Positions 20,085-30,857 of a stretch of 64,000 bases of DNA are shown piece by piece. Below the pieces are notes generated by a model. That model was not told the origin of the DNA. It ran no database searches and saw only the letters and a program-made list of their open reading frames with translations. A program made the position numbers and the translations under genes. The stretch covers positions 1 through 64,000 of the forward strand of contig SVRZ01000003.1 in the NCBI GenBank assembly GCA_015064555.1. Reading direction: 5' to 3'. The stretch is from Oscillospiraceae bacterium (GTDB lineage: Bacteria > Bacillota > Clostridia > Oscillospirales > CAG-272). Numbering within the stretch: position 1 is the first letter of the stretch; each line of letters starts with the position of its first letter.

Positions 20085-20408
20085 ATGAAATACCTTATGA
20101 TCGGTCTGATAAAACTTTATCAAAAAATCATATCTCCTATCAAACCGCCCTGCTGCAGGTTTACACCTACCTGCTCGGCCTATGCTCTCGAAGCATTCAA
20201 GAAACGAGGCTTCTTCGTGGGGCTCATACTCACGGTATGGAGACTGCTCCGCTGCAATCCCTTTTGCAAGGGAGGCTACGATCCGGTACCCGAGCGCGGC
20301 TTCAGACGAGTTAAATGCGGGGATCACGGGAATATGGACGAGTGTACTCAGACCAACAACAAAGAAAAGGAAAATACAGATGGCAATTTTGAAAAACAGG
20401 AGTCTTAA
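20085..20408 (+). CDS. yidD: Membrane protein insertion efficiency factor YidD
   Basis: [59 protein letters not shown]. Confidence 0.96.
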   Translation: MKYLMIGLIKLYQKIISPIKPPCCRFTPTCSAYALEAFKKRGFFVGLILTVWRLLRCNPFCKGGYDPVPERGFRRVKCGDHGNMDECTQTNNKEKENTDGNFEKQES

Positions 20409-21930
20409 GAGAATAATTACGCTTCTTATGACGGCAGTGACTATGCTTGCTCTCGTTATTTCACTCACCGCCTGCGGCGGAGGTCCCGGCAAGATCGGTG
20501 CAAAGAGTGAAAAGGAAAGCGACGTTGAGTTTATTGCGCGTGCGGTAGCAAATACCGAAGCCCTTAAGATAAGATTTGTTGCAGCATCTCGCGGATACGA
20601 TATAACCGCGGAGGGGTTTGATGACAGCACGGTGGATAACACCATTGTCAACGATCCCGATATGGAGGCCATTAAGGCAACTCTGCTCGAGGTGGCAGAG
20701 AAAAACAGGTTCAAGGACAGCGATGATCATAACTTCGTGGAAAGATTTGCCGATTCGGTTACCGCCGAGCAGGTAAATGAAATCGTCAAGGAAATGAGCA
20801 TTGAGTACGATTTCGATACCGATCACGGATTCCCCTCCATACTTCTTGTATGGATAGGAAAGGCACTCGGATGGATGACCGGCATTTTCGGAAATCAGTA
20901 CGTTATCGCGATCATGGTATTCGCCGTTTTTGTTGAGATACTGATGCTTCCCATGGCGGTAAAGCAGCAGAAGAACTCTGTCGGAATGGCAAAGCTTCGT
21001 CCTAAGATCGCAAGAATAGAAAAGAAATACGCAGGAAGAAACGACCAGGTAACGCTCAGGAAGAAGCAGGAGGAGATAGCAAAGCTCCAGCAGGATGAGG
21101 GCTACAGTCCCTTCTCCGGATGCCTTCCCATGCTTATTCAGCTTATCATCGTCGGATTTGTTCTTTATCCTATTATTCAGAATCCCCTTCGCTATGTTCT
21201 CGATACCTCCGAGGGCTTCTCACAGGCACTCGTGTCGTATGCGACCTCTATGAGGGCTGTCGGCGGACTTGGCATTGAGCTTGGCTCGAAGGGTAACGTC
21301 ATAGAGCTTCTTTCGATGCTCGACGGTACGAATATAGAAGCAATAAAGGATTTCCCGCTTATTGTGAACGGTGCCAAGTGCTACGATATATTCGTAGGTC
21401 TTGATATCCCTAAGTTCGAGTTATTCGGACTCAATATAGGAAGGATCCCCAAGGTATTTGATATACTTGTTATAGTTCCTATACTGAACGTTGTGCTGCA
21501 GTGGGGCTCGATGGTTCTTACAAGAAAATGGATGGGCAACTCCAATCCCGCTATGGACGGTCAAGCAAAATCGTCTATGATGATGATGGATATAACCCTT
21601 CCTCTCATGACACTGTTTATTATGTTCCAGGTACCCGCGCTTATCGGTATATACTGGCTCTTCAGATCTCTTCTTTCTCTCCTTAAATCCTATATAATGA
21701 AAAGAATTATTCCCATTCCGGTGTATACCGAGGAGGAGCTTAAGGAAATTGAGAAGGCAGAGAAGGAGCGCAAAAAGGCAGAGCAGGCGATAATGAAGAC
21801 TCAGCCTAAGGTAAAATCGCTTCACTATATCGACGCGGATGATTATGACGAGCTGCCCGAGGTCAAGGGCGGTACAGGCGACAAGAAGCCCAAGTCCTTC
21901 TCATCGGATAAGCCCGAGATAAAGGATTGA
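20380..21930 (+). CDS. yidC: Membrane protein insertase YidC (lipoprotein-type N terminus)
   Basis: Lipobox [61 protein letters not shown]; start corrected to ATG 20380. Confidence 0.94.
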   Translation: MAILKNRSLKRIITLLMTAVTMLALVISLTACGGGPGKIGAKSEKESDVEFIARAVANTEALKIRFVAASRGYDITAEGFDDSTVDNTIVNDPDMEAIKATLLEVAEKNRFKDSDDHNFVERFADSVTAEQVNEIVKEMSIEYDFDTDHGFPSILLVWIGKALGWMTGIFGNQYVIAIMVFAVFVEILMLPMAVKQQKNSVGMAKLRPKIARIEKKYAGRNDQVTLRKKQEEIAKLQQDEGYSPFSGCLPMLIQLIIVGFVLYPIIQNPLRYVLDTSEGFSQALVSYATSMRAVGGLGIELGSKGNVIELLSMLDGTNIEAIKDFPLIVNGAKCYDIFVGLDIPKFELFGLNIGRIPKVFDILVIVPILNVVLQWGSMVLTRKWMGNSNPAMDGQAKSSMMMMDITLPLMTLFIMFQVPALIGIYWLFRSLLSLLKSYIMKRIIPIPVYTEEELKEIEKAEKERKKAEQAIMKTQPKVKSLHYIDADDYDELPEVKGGTGDKKPKSFSSDKPEIKD

Positions 21931-21964
21931 CAAAATTTTAAACTTGATAAGGAAAGGCATTGAT

Positions 21965-23065
21965 ATGTTAAAGGAAACCATAGCAATAGGTAAGGATATA
22001 AACGAGGCGCAGGAAAATGCAAGAGCCGCCCTCGGTGCAGGTCCTCTCGATGACGTAAAGTATGAGATAATAGATATGGGAAGCCGCGGATTCCTCGGCT
22101 TCATGGCAAGGCCCGCCAAGGTAAAGGCAACGCTTGAGGTTGCTGATATTCAGGAGGCTCGCCGCCCTAAGCACGACCGTCTCAGAAAGGAAAGAGAAGA
22201 GCAGCCCAAGGCTGCTGAGGTTGAGGATGTAAAGACTGCCGCTAAGTCGGATGCTCCCGCTTCATCCAAGCCCCGTAAAAAGAAGAATCACAAGAATAAC
22301 GATAACAAGAAGCCTCGTAACGATAGCTCTGCTACCGTAGCATCTGCGGCTATTCCCGAGACCGAGCTTAAGATGGAGCGCCGCGAGGTTGCTACCGGAG
22401 AGGATATGTCATTTGATTTCGTAAGCACCGTTCTTACCGATATCGGACTCAAGGCGACCGCAGAGCTTTACTCCTGCGAGGACGGAACCAGAAGGATCAC
22501 CATTGTCGGTGAGGATGCATCCGCGCTTATCGGACATCACGGTGATACTCTCGATGCGCTTCAGTATCTTGCAAACCTTGCATCTGCAAGAAAAAATATA
22601 AACGGTGAGCGCGACAAGAGCCGTGTTACTCTCGATATAGAGGGCTACCGCGCAAAGAGAGAAGAAACTCTCCGCGCACTTGCACGCCGTATGGCAGCCA
22701 AGGCGCTGAAGAACAGAAGAAGCGTTATGCTTGAGCCTATGACTCCCTATGAGAGAAGGATCATTCATTCCGAGATCCAGGGCATCGAGGGCGTTTCCAC
22801 CAACTCCGTAGGCTCTGACGGAAACAGAAAGATAGTTATATTCCTTACCGATAAGAAGCCTAAGGGCATCTTTGAGGAGGAGAAGCCTGCTACAAGTCTT
22901 AAGACCGAGTTCGCACAGGACAGCGAGGATTTCACCGCTACGGTAGCGGCTATAGAGCCCACCGTCACCTCTGACGACGAGTTGGAGAGCGAGACCGTTA
23001 CACTTGAGCAGACTCACCCCGCAGGCGACTACACCTCCGATGCGGAAGAGGAAGATATCAAGTAA
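21965..23065 (+). CDS. jag: RNA-binding protein Jag/KhpB (Jag-N, KH, R3H)
   Basis: MLKETIAIGKDINEAQENARAALGAGPLDDVKYEIIDMGSRGFLGFMARPAKV; KH ALIGHHGDTLDALQYLANL; R3H MTPYERRIIHSEIQ. Confidence 0.95.
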   Translation: MLKETIAIGKDINEAQENARAALGAGPLDDVKYEIIDMGSRGFLGFMARPAKVKATLEVADIQEARRPKHDRLRKEREEQPKAAEVEDVKTAAKSDAPASSKPRKKKNHKNNDNKKPRNDSSATVASAAIPETELKMERREVATGEDMSFDFVSTVLTDIGLKATAELYSCEDGTRRITIVGEDASALIGHHGDTLDALQYLANLASARKNINGERDKSRVTLDIEGYRAKREETLRALARRMAAKALKNRRSVMLEPMTPYERRIIHSEIQGIEGVSTNSVGSDGNRKIVIFLTDKKPKGIFEEEKPATSLKTEFAQDSEDFTATVAAIEPTVTSDDELESETVTLEQTHPAGDYTSDAEEEDIK

Positions 23066-23066
23066 T

Positions 23067-24494
23067 ATGACTATTGCTACAACTATTGCGGCAATTTCGA
23101 CCCCACCCGGAAAGGGTGGGGTTGCGATTATAAGAATAAGTGGTGCATCCGCGCTCGATATAGCAAGGAAAATGTTCATCCCGATGTCCGGTAAGGATAT
23201 ATCCGAGTATCCCGCAAGACGGCAGATATACGGAAAAATACTTAAGGGCGGCAGTGCGATCGACGACGGTATGCTGACTTATTTCAATTCGCCTCATTCA
23301 TACACGGGTGAGGATACGGTTGAGATAACCTGTCACGGAGGAATGCTTATAACCGCGTCGGTGCTGGAATCGGCATTTATTGCGGGTGCTGTGCCCGCCG
23401 AGCGCGGTGAATTCACAAAGCGTGCCTTTGTAAACGGCCGCCTGAGTCTTTCGGAGGCGGAGGGTATCTCTATGCTGCTCGATGCAAGCAGCGAGGCTCA
23501 GCTCAGACTTTCGCGTCCGGACTCGCGCTCGCGCCTTTCGTCTGCCATCGAGTCAGTAAGGGAGGGCTTGCTGAAGCTTCTTTCCTCGGTCTATGCCAGG
23601 ATAGATTATCCGGAGGAGGATCTCGGAGAGCTATCGGATGATGAGATGCTCTTAGGAATGAGTGCTACCCGTGATGAAATAGAGAGACTTCTTTCCACCT
23701 ATTCTACAGGTAAAGCGGTGGCAGAGGGCATAAGGACGGTCATCTGCGGAAAGCCTAACGTAGGCAAGAGCACGCTATACAATCTGCTTGTCGGCGAGGA
23801 AGCGGCGATAGTGACCGATATCCCCGGAACGACGAGGGATGTGCTTGAAAAGAGTATATCTTTAGGCGACGTTATGCTAAGACTCTTTGATACTGCGGGT
23901 ATAAGAAACAGCTCGGAGGACCCTGTCGAAAATATAGGAATAATGCGCTCGAGAGAGCGGATAGACGAAGCGGAGCTTATACTTGTGCTCTTTGATTCCT
24001 CACGCCCGTTTGAGGCAGAGGATTCCGATATCCTCGGATATATTTCGGATTCGTCTGCAAGAAAGATAGCCGTTATCACAAAATGTGACCTTTCGGATAG
24101 CCTTGAAAATTCACACGTATCAGCCCATAATGCCTCGGATATAAGGGAGAAGCTCAAAAAATATAAGCTTGACTGTTGCCTTGAAATATCAGCGGCGACA
24201 TCCGCCGATGATGCTCTTGACAAGCTGAAGGCTGCCGTCGGTGATCTTTTCTGTGACGGCTCGATAAAAATAGGCGACGATGCGATAATCTCCACCGCGC
24301 GTCAGCACGCATCACTCTTAAGGGCGGCAGAGCTTATGAAAACGGCAATATCCGCACACGTATCGGGGCTTGCCCAGGATGCCGTGTGCTCAGACCTCGA
24401 GCTTGCTCTCGGTGCGGTATCGGAGCTTGACGGACGTGCGGTTTCCGAGCAGATAGTTGGGGAGATATTTGCTAACTTCTGCGTCGGTAAATGA
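23067..24494 (+). CDS. mnmE: tRNA uridine-5-carboxymethylaminomethyl GTPase MnmE
   Basis: TIAAISTPPGKGGVAIIRISG, GKPNVGKSTLYNLLVGEEAAIVTDIPGTTRD, C-terminal FCVGK; start ATG 23067. Confidence 0.97.
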   Translation: MTIATTIAAISTPPGKGGVAIIRISGASALDIARKMFIPMSGKDISEYPARRQIYGKILKGGSAIDDGMLTYFNSPHSYTGEDTVEITCHGGMLITASVLESAFIAGAVPAERGEFTKRAFVNGRLSLSEAEGISMLLDASSEAQLRLSRPDSRSRLSSAIESVREGLLKLLSSVYARIDYPEEDLGELSDDEMLLGMSATRDEIERLLSTYSTGKAVAEGIRTVICGKPNVGKSTLYNLLVGEEAAIVTDIPGTTRDVLEKSISLGDVMLRLFDTAGIRNSSEDPVENIGIMRSRERIDEAELILVLFDSSRPFEAEDSDILGYISDSSARKIAVITKCDLSDSLENSHVSAHNASDIREKLKKYKLDCCLEISAATSADDALDKLKAAVGDLFCDGSIKIGDDAIISTARQHASLLRAAELMKTAISAHVSGLAQDAVCSDLELALGAVSELDGRAVSEQIVGEIFANFCVGK

Positions 24495-24533
24495 TATTCG
24501 GTACGGCTATGTATAGATAACGATTTTGAAAAT

Positions 24534-24600
24534 GCATAAAGCAAAACACGGAAGAAATGAAGGGGATGACCTTCTTATTCTTCCGTGTTTTGCTTTATAT
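24534..24600. terminator. Strong bidirectional terminator between convergent mnmE and the HAD gene
   Basis: ATAAAGCAAAACACGGAAGAA ... TTCTTCCGTGTTTTGCTTTAT, ~21-bp stem. Confidence 0.85.
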
Positions 24601-24625
24601 GTATGCCCGTGTGAAGTGCCGTGTC

Positions 24626-25381
24626 TTATAAAAGCTGTTTAAGGAACCTTGCAACTCCGTCCTCGTCATTCGTGTATTCGCTTATATGCTCGCATAATGA
24701 GTGAAGCGTGGGATCGGCATTCTTCATAAGAACTCCGAGCGCCGCCTCCTTCAGCATAGCTATGTCACCGTGGTCGTCGCCAAATGCAATTACGTCCTCC
24801 GCGCTCCCGCCTGTAATACGAAGAAGTGCGCGCACACCCTCCTCCTTGGTGGCGAGTGGATGGCCTATCCTTCTCCAATATCCGTTATGATATATCGTCT
24901 CTCGGAGCCCGTGGCTTTTCACAAGAAGCGAGATGCTTTCATTATCGGTCGATGCGGCAAGTATTTTCTGAACGTTACCCCGCGGCACTCCGAGCGAAAA
25001 ATCATGATAAACGTCATTCGGACGGTAAGGAGAAAGAGAGGTGCAATAACACACGTCCCCTATCTCGGCACACACATTGTCGGATATGGGATAAAGCTCA
25101 CGTATAAATTCCGAGGCGGTGGCTTCATCTATTGCCATCTCATATATCATATTACCGCTCCCATCGAGGATTGCGGCACCGCCGCAAACTATTGAATAAT
25201 CAGGCCTTATGATGTCGAATATTTGCTTCTGAAACGGTGCGGAGCGCGCTGTGTTTATGACGAGCTTGTGCCCTCGATGTCCAAGCTCTTTCAGGACGGA
25301 TAGGGTAAAGTCGCTTACCTGCCTTTGATTGTTAAGCAGTGTTTCATCAAGGTCAAAAACTATGAATTTCGTATCACTCAT
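24626..25381 (-). CDS. HAD-superfamily (Cof-type) hydrolase
   Basis: FIVFDLDETLLNNQRQVSD, VIAFGDDHGDIAMLKEAALGVLMKNA. Confidence 0.92.
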   Translation of the reverse strand: MSDTKFIVFDLDETLLNNQRQVSDFTLSVLKELGHRGHKLVINTARSAPFQKQIFDIIRPDYSIVCGGAAILDGSGNMIYEMAIDEATASEFIRELYPISDNVCAEIGDVCYCTSLSPYRPNDVYHDFSLGVPRGNVQKILAASTDNESISLLVKSHGLRETIYHNGYWRRIGHPLATKEEGVRALLRITGGSAEDVIAFGDDHGDIAMLKEAALGVLMKNADPTLHSLCEHISEYTNDEDGVARFLKQLL

Positions 25382-25474
25382 TATAAAATCTCAATCTTGT
25401 GTTTGTTGTTGTAGAACATAATTATATGCTCTTTGCCTGATGTTTTGAAAATAAATGTTTGCAAAATGCGGCGG

Positions 25475-26221
25475 TCATGCCTCTTTTAGCCATTTTAAAA
25501 GAGTTCCTGCGGTTTCTTTTAATGTCTTAATATTGTTGTCGTGCATAAACTCGAGCATAAACGGAATATCCTTGCCGCGAAGAAGCTCTATGTACCTTTT
25601 CCAGTCGCTCTCGCCGTCTTTAAGCGGGAATCTTTCCTTCCGCTTCCAGAAGAAAACGTGCACGCCCACAATGTAAGGATAAAGCGCGCGGATGGCATCA
25701 AGGTTATATTCCAAAGGTCTGTGCTGATTTGGCTGCCACATCATTTTAAGATTATCTCTGCCAACGTCTGCAATAAATGCGAGCGCCGTATGATATTCAT
25801 CGGTAAGACCGCCGGGATGACATTCGAGCGCCACCGTCATATCAGCTGCCTCGTCGCATATTCTCTGTGCATCCTTAACGCATCTGTCATAATCCTCGGC
25901 ACTGAGCGTATCGCTCGGCATATTCATACACGGCCACACCCTTATGACATGCGTTCCAAGTGCTTTCGCCGATTTTACGACCTCGGAAAAGAGCGAATGC
26001 TCGCTTTTGCCGATTATGTAGTAGGAGCCGTATTCGGGCATAGTCAAGCCTGCCGCACGTGTTGCCGCTGCTATTTCCTTGGCACGTGCTACATCTCCGT
26101 GCGGAGAATGAACGTCGCCGCCCCATTCGATAGCAGCGAGCCCCGCCTCGCGTGCTGCCGCGATAAGCTCCTCCGGGCATATTGATCTGAATGATATTGA
26201 AACAAGTCCTGCAGTTGCCAT
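25475..26221 (-). CDS. Sugar phosphate isomerase/epimerase (xylose isomerase-like TIM barrel)
   Basis: LVSISFRSICPEELIAAAREAGLAAIEWGGDVHSPHGD, VALECHPGGLTDEYHTALAF; start ATG 26221. Confidence 0.85.
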   Translation of the reverse strand: MATAGLVSISFRSICPEELIAAAREAGLAAIEWGGDVHSPHGDVARAKEIAAATRAAGLTMPEYGSYYIIGKSEHSLFSEVVKSAKALGTHVIRVWPCMNMPSDTLSAEDYDRCVKDAQRICDEAADMTVALECHPGGLTDEYHTALAFIADVGRDNLKMMWQPNQHRPLEYNLDAIRALYPYIVGVHVFFWKRKERFPLKDGESDWKRYIELLRGKDIPFMLEFMHDNNIKTLKETAGTLLKWLKEA

Positions 26222-26334
26222 AATAATTACCTCACAGTACAATAACATTTATATCTATATATTACCACAAACCTATCCGGATTTCAAGCGTCATTATATA
26301 ATTATTAAACAATATTAAACAACTTTCACCGCAA

Positions 26335-26363
26335 TTGACTTTTATTTCGACATTTGTTATAAT
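26335..26363 (+). promoter_or_regulatory. Sigma-A promoter of the YwaF-ABC/Ig operon
   Basis: TTGACT (26335-26340), 17 bp, TATAAT (26358-26363). Confidence 0.75.
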
Positions 26364-26405
26364 CCACGTGTAAAGTAATTCTACCAAAATGCCTGGAGTT
26401 TATAT

Positions 26406-28676
26406 ATGAACCATTCTGGAAGTGTTTTATTGATTTTTGGCTTGATAGCGATTTTTGCAGGTCTTGCCTTCGGCTTCAAATACAAAAAAATCAATTCCTC
26501 TATTGTAAGAAAGATCCTCGGTGTTATTCTTGCGGCAGTTACGTTAGTAAGATATATGTATGAAACAGAGGCTAACCGAGGAACCATTGCTACTGACGGA
26601 AATTATCATTTCCTTCAGGGATTAAATATGTTTTCACCGTTTGGAGACGATGTATTAAGTACCGTAATTTCATTGCTTTTGACTTGGTTTAGCTTCACAG
26701 CTATCCTTGCCATTGTACTTGATCAGTTCTTTGAGTATAAGACTTTAAGACATCTGACAAACTTCTTTGCGCTACCCGTTCTGATTCTGGATATTATCTT
26801 CTTTGGCAGATATGCAACAGGTATTATCGGTACGGACGTCTTTACCGACTTTGAATTAAGACTCCCGCTTCTTTGCTTGGAAATCGGCATTGGCATAGGC
26901 CTTGTGGCGTCAAGATTTATAGAGGAGGGAAAATTCCCAATTCCCACCAAGAGTGAGACGAAGAGCCTGCTGTTTGCTCTTCCTTTCGCGATCCTGACAA
27001 TAATTCCCACCTATATCCCCTTGGCATTTTTTGGTGAAATCCCCGGACTGACGGTGATCGATGATTTTAACTACTTGCATAGAATCGTTCTTTACTTCTC
27101 GATAATTGTCCCCTTTGTTATATTCCACGCTCTGAAGGATAAGCCTCAGGACGTAAAGCGCTTTGTAATGATCTTTATGTCCCTAGGTCTTATGTGGACC
27201 TATATGAGAGAATATACCTTTGCAGACGTGCCTACTCCCTGGAACTGGCCGCTCCATCTTTGTAATACAGCGCAGTTTATAATTCCCATCTGCCTTGTGT
27301 TCAAGGTGGACAAGCTTTTCAATTTCACGTTGTTCATCAATGTGCTGGGCGCATTCCTGGCGATGATTATGCCAAACTTCACAAACACTCCGCTGTCTAA
27401 TGAGGCTGTGCATTTCTGGATAAACCATTATCCTGCATTCTTTATGCCGCTTCTTCTCGTGGCGCTCAAGATATTTGAAAGACCGAAGTTTAAGAGTTGG
27501 CTTTACTCACAGATCGCCTTTTACATCTACTTCTTCGGTATGATTTTCGCTAACAGCTATTTTACGGCGATCGGTCATCACACAGACTTCTTCTTCCTTA
27601 ACAGTGATTTCATCGTTGATAAGCTTGGTAAATGGGCAGAAAAAACACGTGATCTGGTTTTACCCATTACAGTCGGAGACGTCACGTTAGAATTCTATCC
27701 TGTATACCAGTCTCTGTTCTTCCTCGTATACATAGTAGCATCCTTGGGAATGTGGTTCTTGTACGCCATACTATTCAAGTCGTGGGATAGCGCAGAGGAC
27801 AGAAGATTAAAAGAAAGAGATTATAAGAGAATGAAAAAAGAGCTTACAGAATTCCTCGGCGGAAGAAATATTAATGAACCTATTACAGGAGATAACTCTC
27901 CCAGCCTCGTGCTTAAGCACTTTAAGAAAAAGTACGGAAAAAATACGCATTACTCTGTAAATGATGTATCTTTTGAGGTCAAGGGCGGAGAGGTGTTCGG
28001 ATTCCTCGGTCCCAACGGTGCGGGTAAGTCCACTATCATCAAGAGCGTTGTGGGAATCCAGACCATCACAGAGGGTAATATTGAGGTATGCGGATACGAC
28101 GTTGACAGACAGTCAATACAGGCTAAACACAATCTCGGATTTGTTCCCGACCATTACGCTCTCTACGAGAATCTTACGGGCAGAGAGTATATCAATTATA
28201 TAGCCGACCTTTACTCCGTAAGTCAGGAGGAGCGTGATGAGCGCATAGAGGGTTACGTTGATGCATTCCAGCTTACAGGCTCATTTGATAATCAGATGAA
28301 AACCTATTCTCACGGTATGAAGCAGAAGATTGCTATTATGGCAGCTCTCGTGCACGATCCGAAGGTCTGGATTCTCGACGAGCCGCTCACCGGTCTTGAT
28401 CCCAATTCCATCTTTGAGGTCAAGGAGTGTATGAAGGCTCACGCAGCCAAAGGAAATATCGTCTTCTTCTCCTCACACATTATAGACGTTGTGGAAAAGA
28501 TTTGCGACAGAATAGCGATCATTAAAAAGGGCAAGCTTCGCGCCTGCGTCACTCTTAAGGAGCTTGAGGAGAGAGGCATTGACCTTGAGAGCTTCTATCT
28601 CAGTATTATTGAAAACGAGGATCCCGATTATGTGGATATCAGTCTTAAAGGCGAGGTAGAAGAAGTAAATGAATAA
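26406..28676 (+). CDS. Fusion: N-terminal polytopic YwaF/TMEM164-like membrane region + C-terminal ABC transporter ATPase
   Basis: ~450 aa of TM helices with WPLHLCNTAQFIIPICLVFK and HFWINHYPAFFMPLLLVALK, then FGFLGPNGAGKSTIIKSVVGIQ, YSHGMKQKIAIMAALVHDPKVWILDEPLTGLDP. Confidence 0.8.
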   Translation: MNHSGSVLLIFGLIAIFAGLAFGFKYKKINSSIVRKILGVILAAVTLVRYMYETEANRGTIATDGNYHFLQGLNMFSPFGDDVLSTVISLLLTWFSFTAILAIVLDQFFEYKTLRHLTNFFALPVLILDIIFFGRYATGIIGTDVFTDFELRLPLLCLEIGIGIGLVASRFIEEGKFPIPTKSETKSLLFALPFAILTIIPTYIPLAFFGEIPGLTVIDDFNYLHRIVLYFSIIVPFVIFHALKDKPQDVKRFVMIFMSLGLMWTYMREYTFADVPTPWNWPLHLCNTAQFIIPICLVFKVDKLFNFTLFINVLGAFLAMIMPNFTNTPLSNEAVHFWINHYPAFFMPLLLVALKIFERPKFKSWLYSQIAFYIYFFGMIFANSYFTAIGHHTDFFFLNSDFIVDKLGKWAEKTRDLVLPITVGDVTLEFYPVYQSLFFLVYIVASLGMWFLYAILFKSWDSAEDRRLKERDYKRMKKELTEFLGGRNINEPITGDNSPSLVLKHFKKKYGKNTHYSVNDVSFEVKGGEVFGFLGPNGAGKSTIIKSVVGIQTITEGNIEVCGYDVDRQSIQAKHNLGFVPDHYALYENLTGREYINYIADLYSVSQEERDERIEGYVDAFQLTGSFDNQMKTYSHGMKQKIAIMAALVHDPKVWILDEPLTGLDPNSIFEVKECMKAHAAKGNIVFFSSHIIDVVEKICDRIAIIKKGKLRACVTLKELEERGIDLESFYLSIIENEDPDYVDISLKGEVEEVNE

Positions 28677-30339
28677 CCTGATGACACTTGTAAAGATGCA
28701 GCTTAAAGAAAAGCTCGCCTCCAAGCGTACGGAAAAACACGGCAGTAAGCTATTTAACCTTCTGTTTTCCGTCTTTATGGCTGTTCTTAAGTTTGCGATG
28801 GTTACTGTACTTTGCGGTGCATTTATTACGATAGCGAAAATGTTCAGTCTGTTCAACTATCCAGGATATGTACCTCAATCGGCAATATCTATTGCATTAT
28901 TGGTTATGTTGGGCTTTTCGCTTTTATCATGTACTGTCGGTCTCACAAAATCTCTTTATTACTCAAAGGACAATGCAGTTCTATTAACATTACCTTGTAC
29001 CCCTAACCAGATCTTTTTATCTAAAATCATTATTTTCTTTATATTTGAATTAATTCGTAACTTTTCATTTATAGTTCCGGTATTGGTAGCCTACTTCATT
29101 ACGCACGGCTATGCAATACATTACTATCTTTGGATGATACTGTGCTTTGTTTTTGTATCAATGCTTACGGTTGTAATTGCGGCACTGCTCTCAATTCCGG
29201 GAATGTGGATCGCCAACATATTCAACCAGCATGCACTTTTACAGAAAATCGTGCTGGTTATCCTGGTTGGATCGGCAATTTTCGGTGTGTTATATGCGAT
29301 AAACCTCATTCCCGAGAACATTGATCTTCAGCAGCAGGCACCGTTTATCAAGAAACAGATCAGAAACTTCGTTGACGGTTATGCTTATTCAAATACAGAA
29401 ACCAAAGCGCTGAATCCCGTATTCAGTATGACGATCCTTCTTTTAGGAAGTGCGGACTTTATATCCTTCTCCTTAGGATCAAATCTTTTGCGACTGCTGA
29501 TTCTCGTTGGCGGCATAGCGGTATTTGCAGCTCTGACTATGCTTATTGCTCGTCCGCTCTTCTACTCTATGGCATCAAAGCCGTTTGAGTTTCTCAAGAA
29601 GACCGTTAAGCCACGCAAAAACAGGGTGCACAACAAGAAAATTGCGGCATTTGTCAACGAAATTAACGTGGCAATAAAGTCGTCCGACCGAATTTATTCC
29701 AACGTAGCTATTCTGTTTGCTACACCCATTCTTATATTCCTTTTAAACAAAATCTTTGCAGCGATGAGCATCCGCGAAATCGGTCAGTTTATGGTATCTA
29801 CCGCAAACGTTCTTATCATAATGCTTATCGTTCTTAACTCCAACACATACGCTGCCAGCATCTTCTCAAAGGAGGGACGCTCCAGCTACCTTATCAAGAC
29901 ACAGCCCACCAATCCCTTCGGACTTTTGGTAGCTAAGCTTGTGCCAAACACACTCTTTGTTACGCTGTCTCTTGTTTTCGTATACGTCGTTATGTATAGC
30001 ACCTGCGGCCTTACCGGAGTAGATCTATTCTATCTGCTGGCGGGTATATGGTTCATTTACCTGACTCACCTTATTCTTTGTGCGGAGTTTGATATTATGA
30101 ATCCTCAGAATGAAGCGTATGCCACCATGGGCTCGTCAGACTCTAATCCTAACGAGGCAAAAGCAACCGCTGTAGCCTTTATTCTCTCGTTTGCAACGGC
30201 AGCGATGGTATTTCTCATACTTCAGATGCACGAGCCGTATAACCTCTATCTCAAGCTGATGCTCGTGGGAATTGCTGCTTTTGTAATCAAGGCTTTTGTG
30301 TTCTATCAGAACGTCAAGCTCTACTATAAGGAGAAATAA
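28669..30339 (+). CDS. ABC exporter permease (556 aa, polytopic)
   Basis: Overlaps the end of the ABC ATPase ORF by 8 nt; multiple hydrophobic spans; LLTLPCTPNQIFLSKIIIFFIFELIRN typical of ABC-2-like exporters. Confidence 0.75.
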   Translation: MNNLMTLVKMQLKEKLASKRTEKHGSKLFNLLFSVFMAVLKFAMVTVLCGAFITIAKMFSLFNYPGYVPQSAISIALLVMLGFSLLSCTVGLTKSLYYSKDNAVLLTLPCTPNQIFLSKIIIFFIFELIRNFSFIVPVLVAYFITHGYAIHYYLWMILCFVFVSMLTVVIAALLSIPGMWIANIFNQHALLQKIVLVILVGSAIFGVLYAINLIPENIDLQQQAPFIKKQIRNFVDGYAYSNTETKALNPVFSMTILLLGSADFISFSLGSNLLRLLILVGGIAVFAALTMLIARPLFYSMASKPFEFLKKTVKPRKNRVHNKKIAAFVNEINVAIKSSDRIYSNVAILFATPILIFLLNKIFAAMSIREIGQFMVSTANVLIIMLIVLNSNTYAASIFSKEGRSSYLIKTQPTNPFGLLVAKLVPNTLFVTLSLVFVYVVMYSTCGLTGVDLFYLLAGIWFIYLTHLILCAEFDIMNPQNEAYATMGSSDSNPNEAKATAVAFILSFATAAMVFLILQMHEPYNLYLKLMLVGIAAFVIKAFVFYQNVKLYYKEK

Positions 30340-30341
30340 AG

Positions 30342-30770
30342 ATGAAAAAATCAGTAATAATAGTTATTGCTCTTATATATGTAGCGGCAATTGCCTTAGT
30401 ATCCTTTATAGGACTTAATCCCAAGATATACAATCAAAACGTATACGTTGAAGGAATTACGATCAGTTCCGACCGCATCATTGAGAAATATCAGGGTGAG
30501 GATGCGATCTATTTCATCAACGAGTTTAATGCGGACGGCACGAGAACTGTGAAGCTTGACTGTGAGGTAACCCCGGACAATGCTACCAATAAAAAGATAA
30601 ACTACGTTTTGGAAAAGAATAATACCTTTGCAACGGTAGACGAAAACGGATGCATCACTATCACAGGTCCCGGTACCCGCGTCTTTCCGATATTTATAGC
30701 TTCGGCAGAAAACCCGACAATTTCCCGAAAAATAATGATTTGGGCAATTGACACGTCGGACTTTGAGTAA
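30342..30770 (+). CDS. Small membrane-anchored protein with a Big-like Ig fold
   Basis: N-terminal TM VIIVIALIYVAAIALVSFIGL; VKLDCEVTPDNATNKKINYVLEKNNTFATVDENGCITITGPG resembles bacterial Ig-like (Big_2). Confidence 0.6.
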   Translation: MKKSVIIVIALIYVAAIALVSFIGLNPKIYNQNVYVEGITISSDRIIEKYQGEDAIYFINEFNADGTRTVKLDCEVTPDNATNKKINYVLEKNNTFATVDENGCITITGPGTRVFPIFIASAENPTISRKIMIWAIDTSDFE

Positions 30771-30857
30771 TCTGCTCTCGCAGATTTGCTCTCCCATTAA
30801 TATGTTTGCAATTTAATTAAAATATATTTTGCAAAAAAACGAAAAGAGGAAAAGAAA

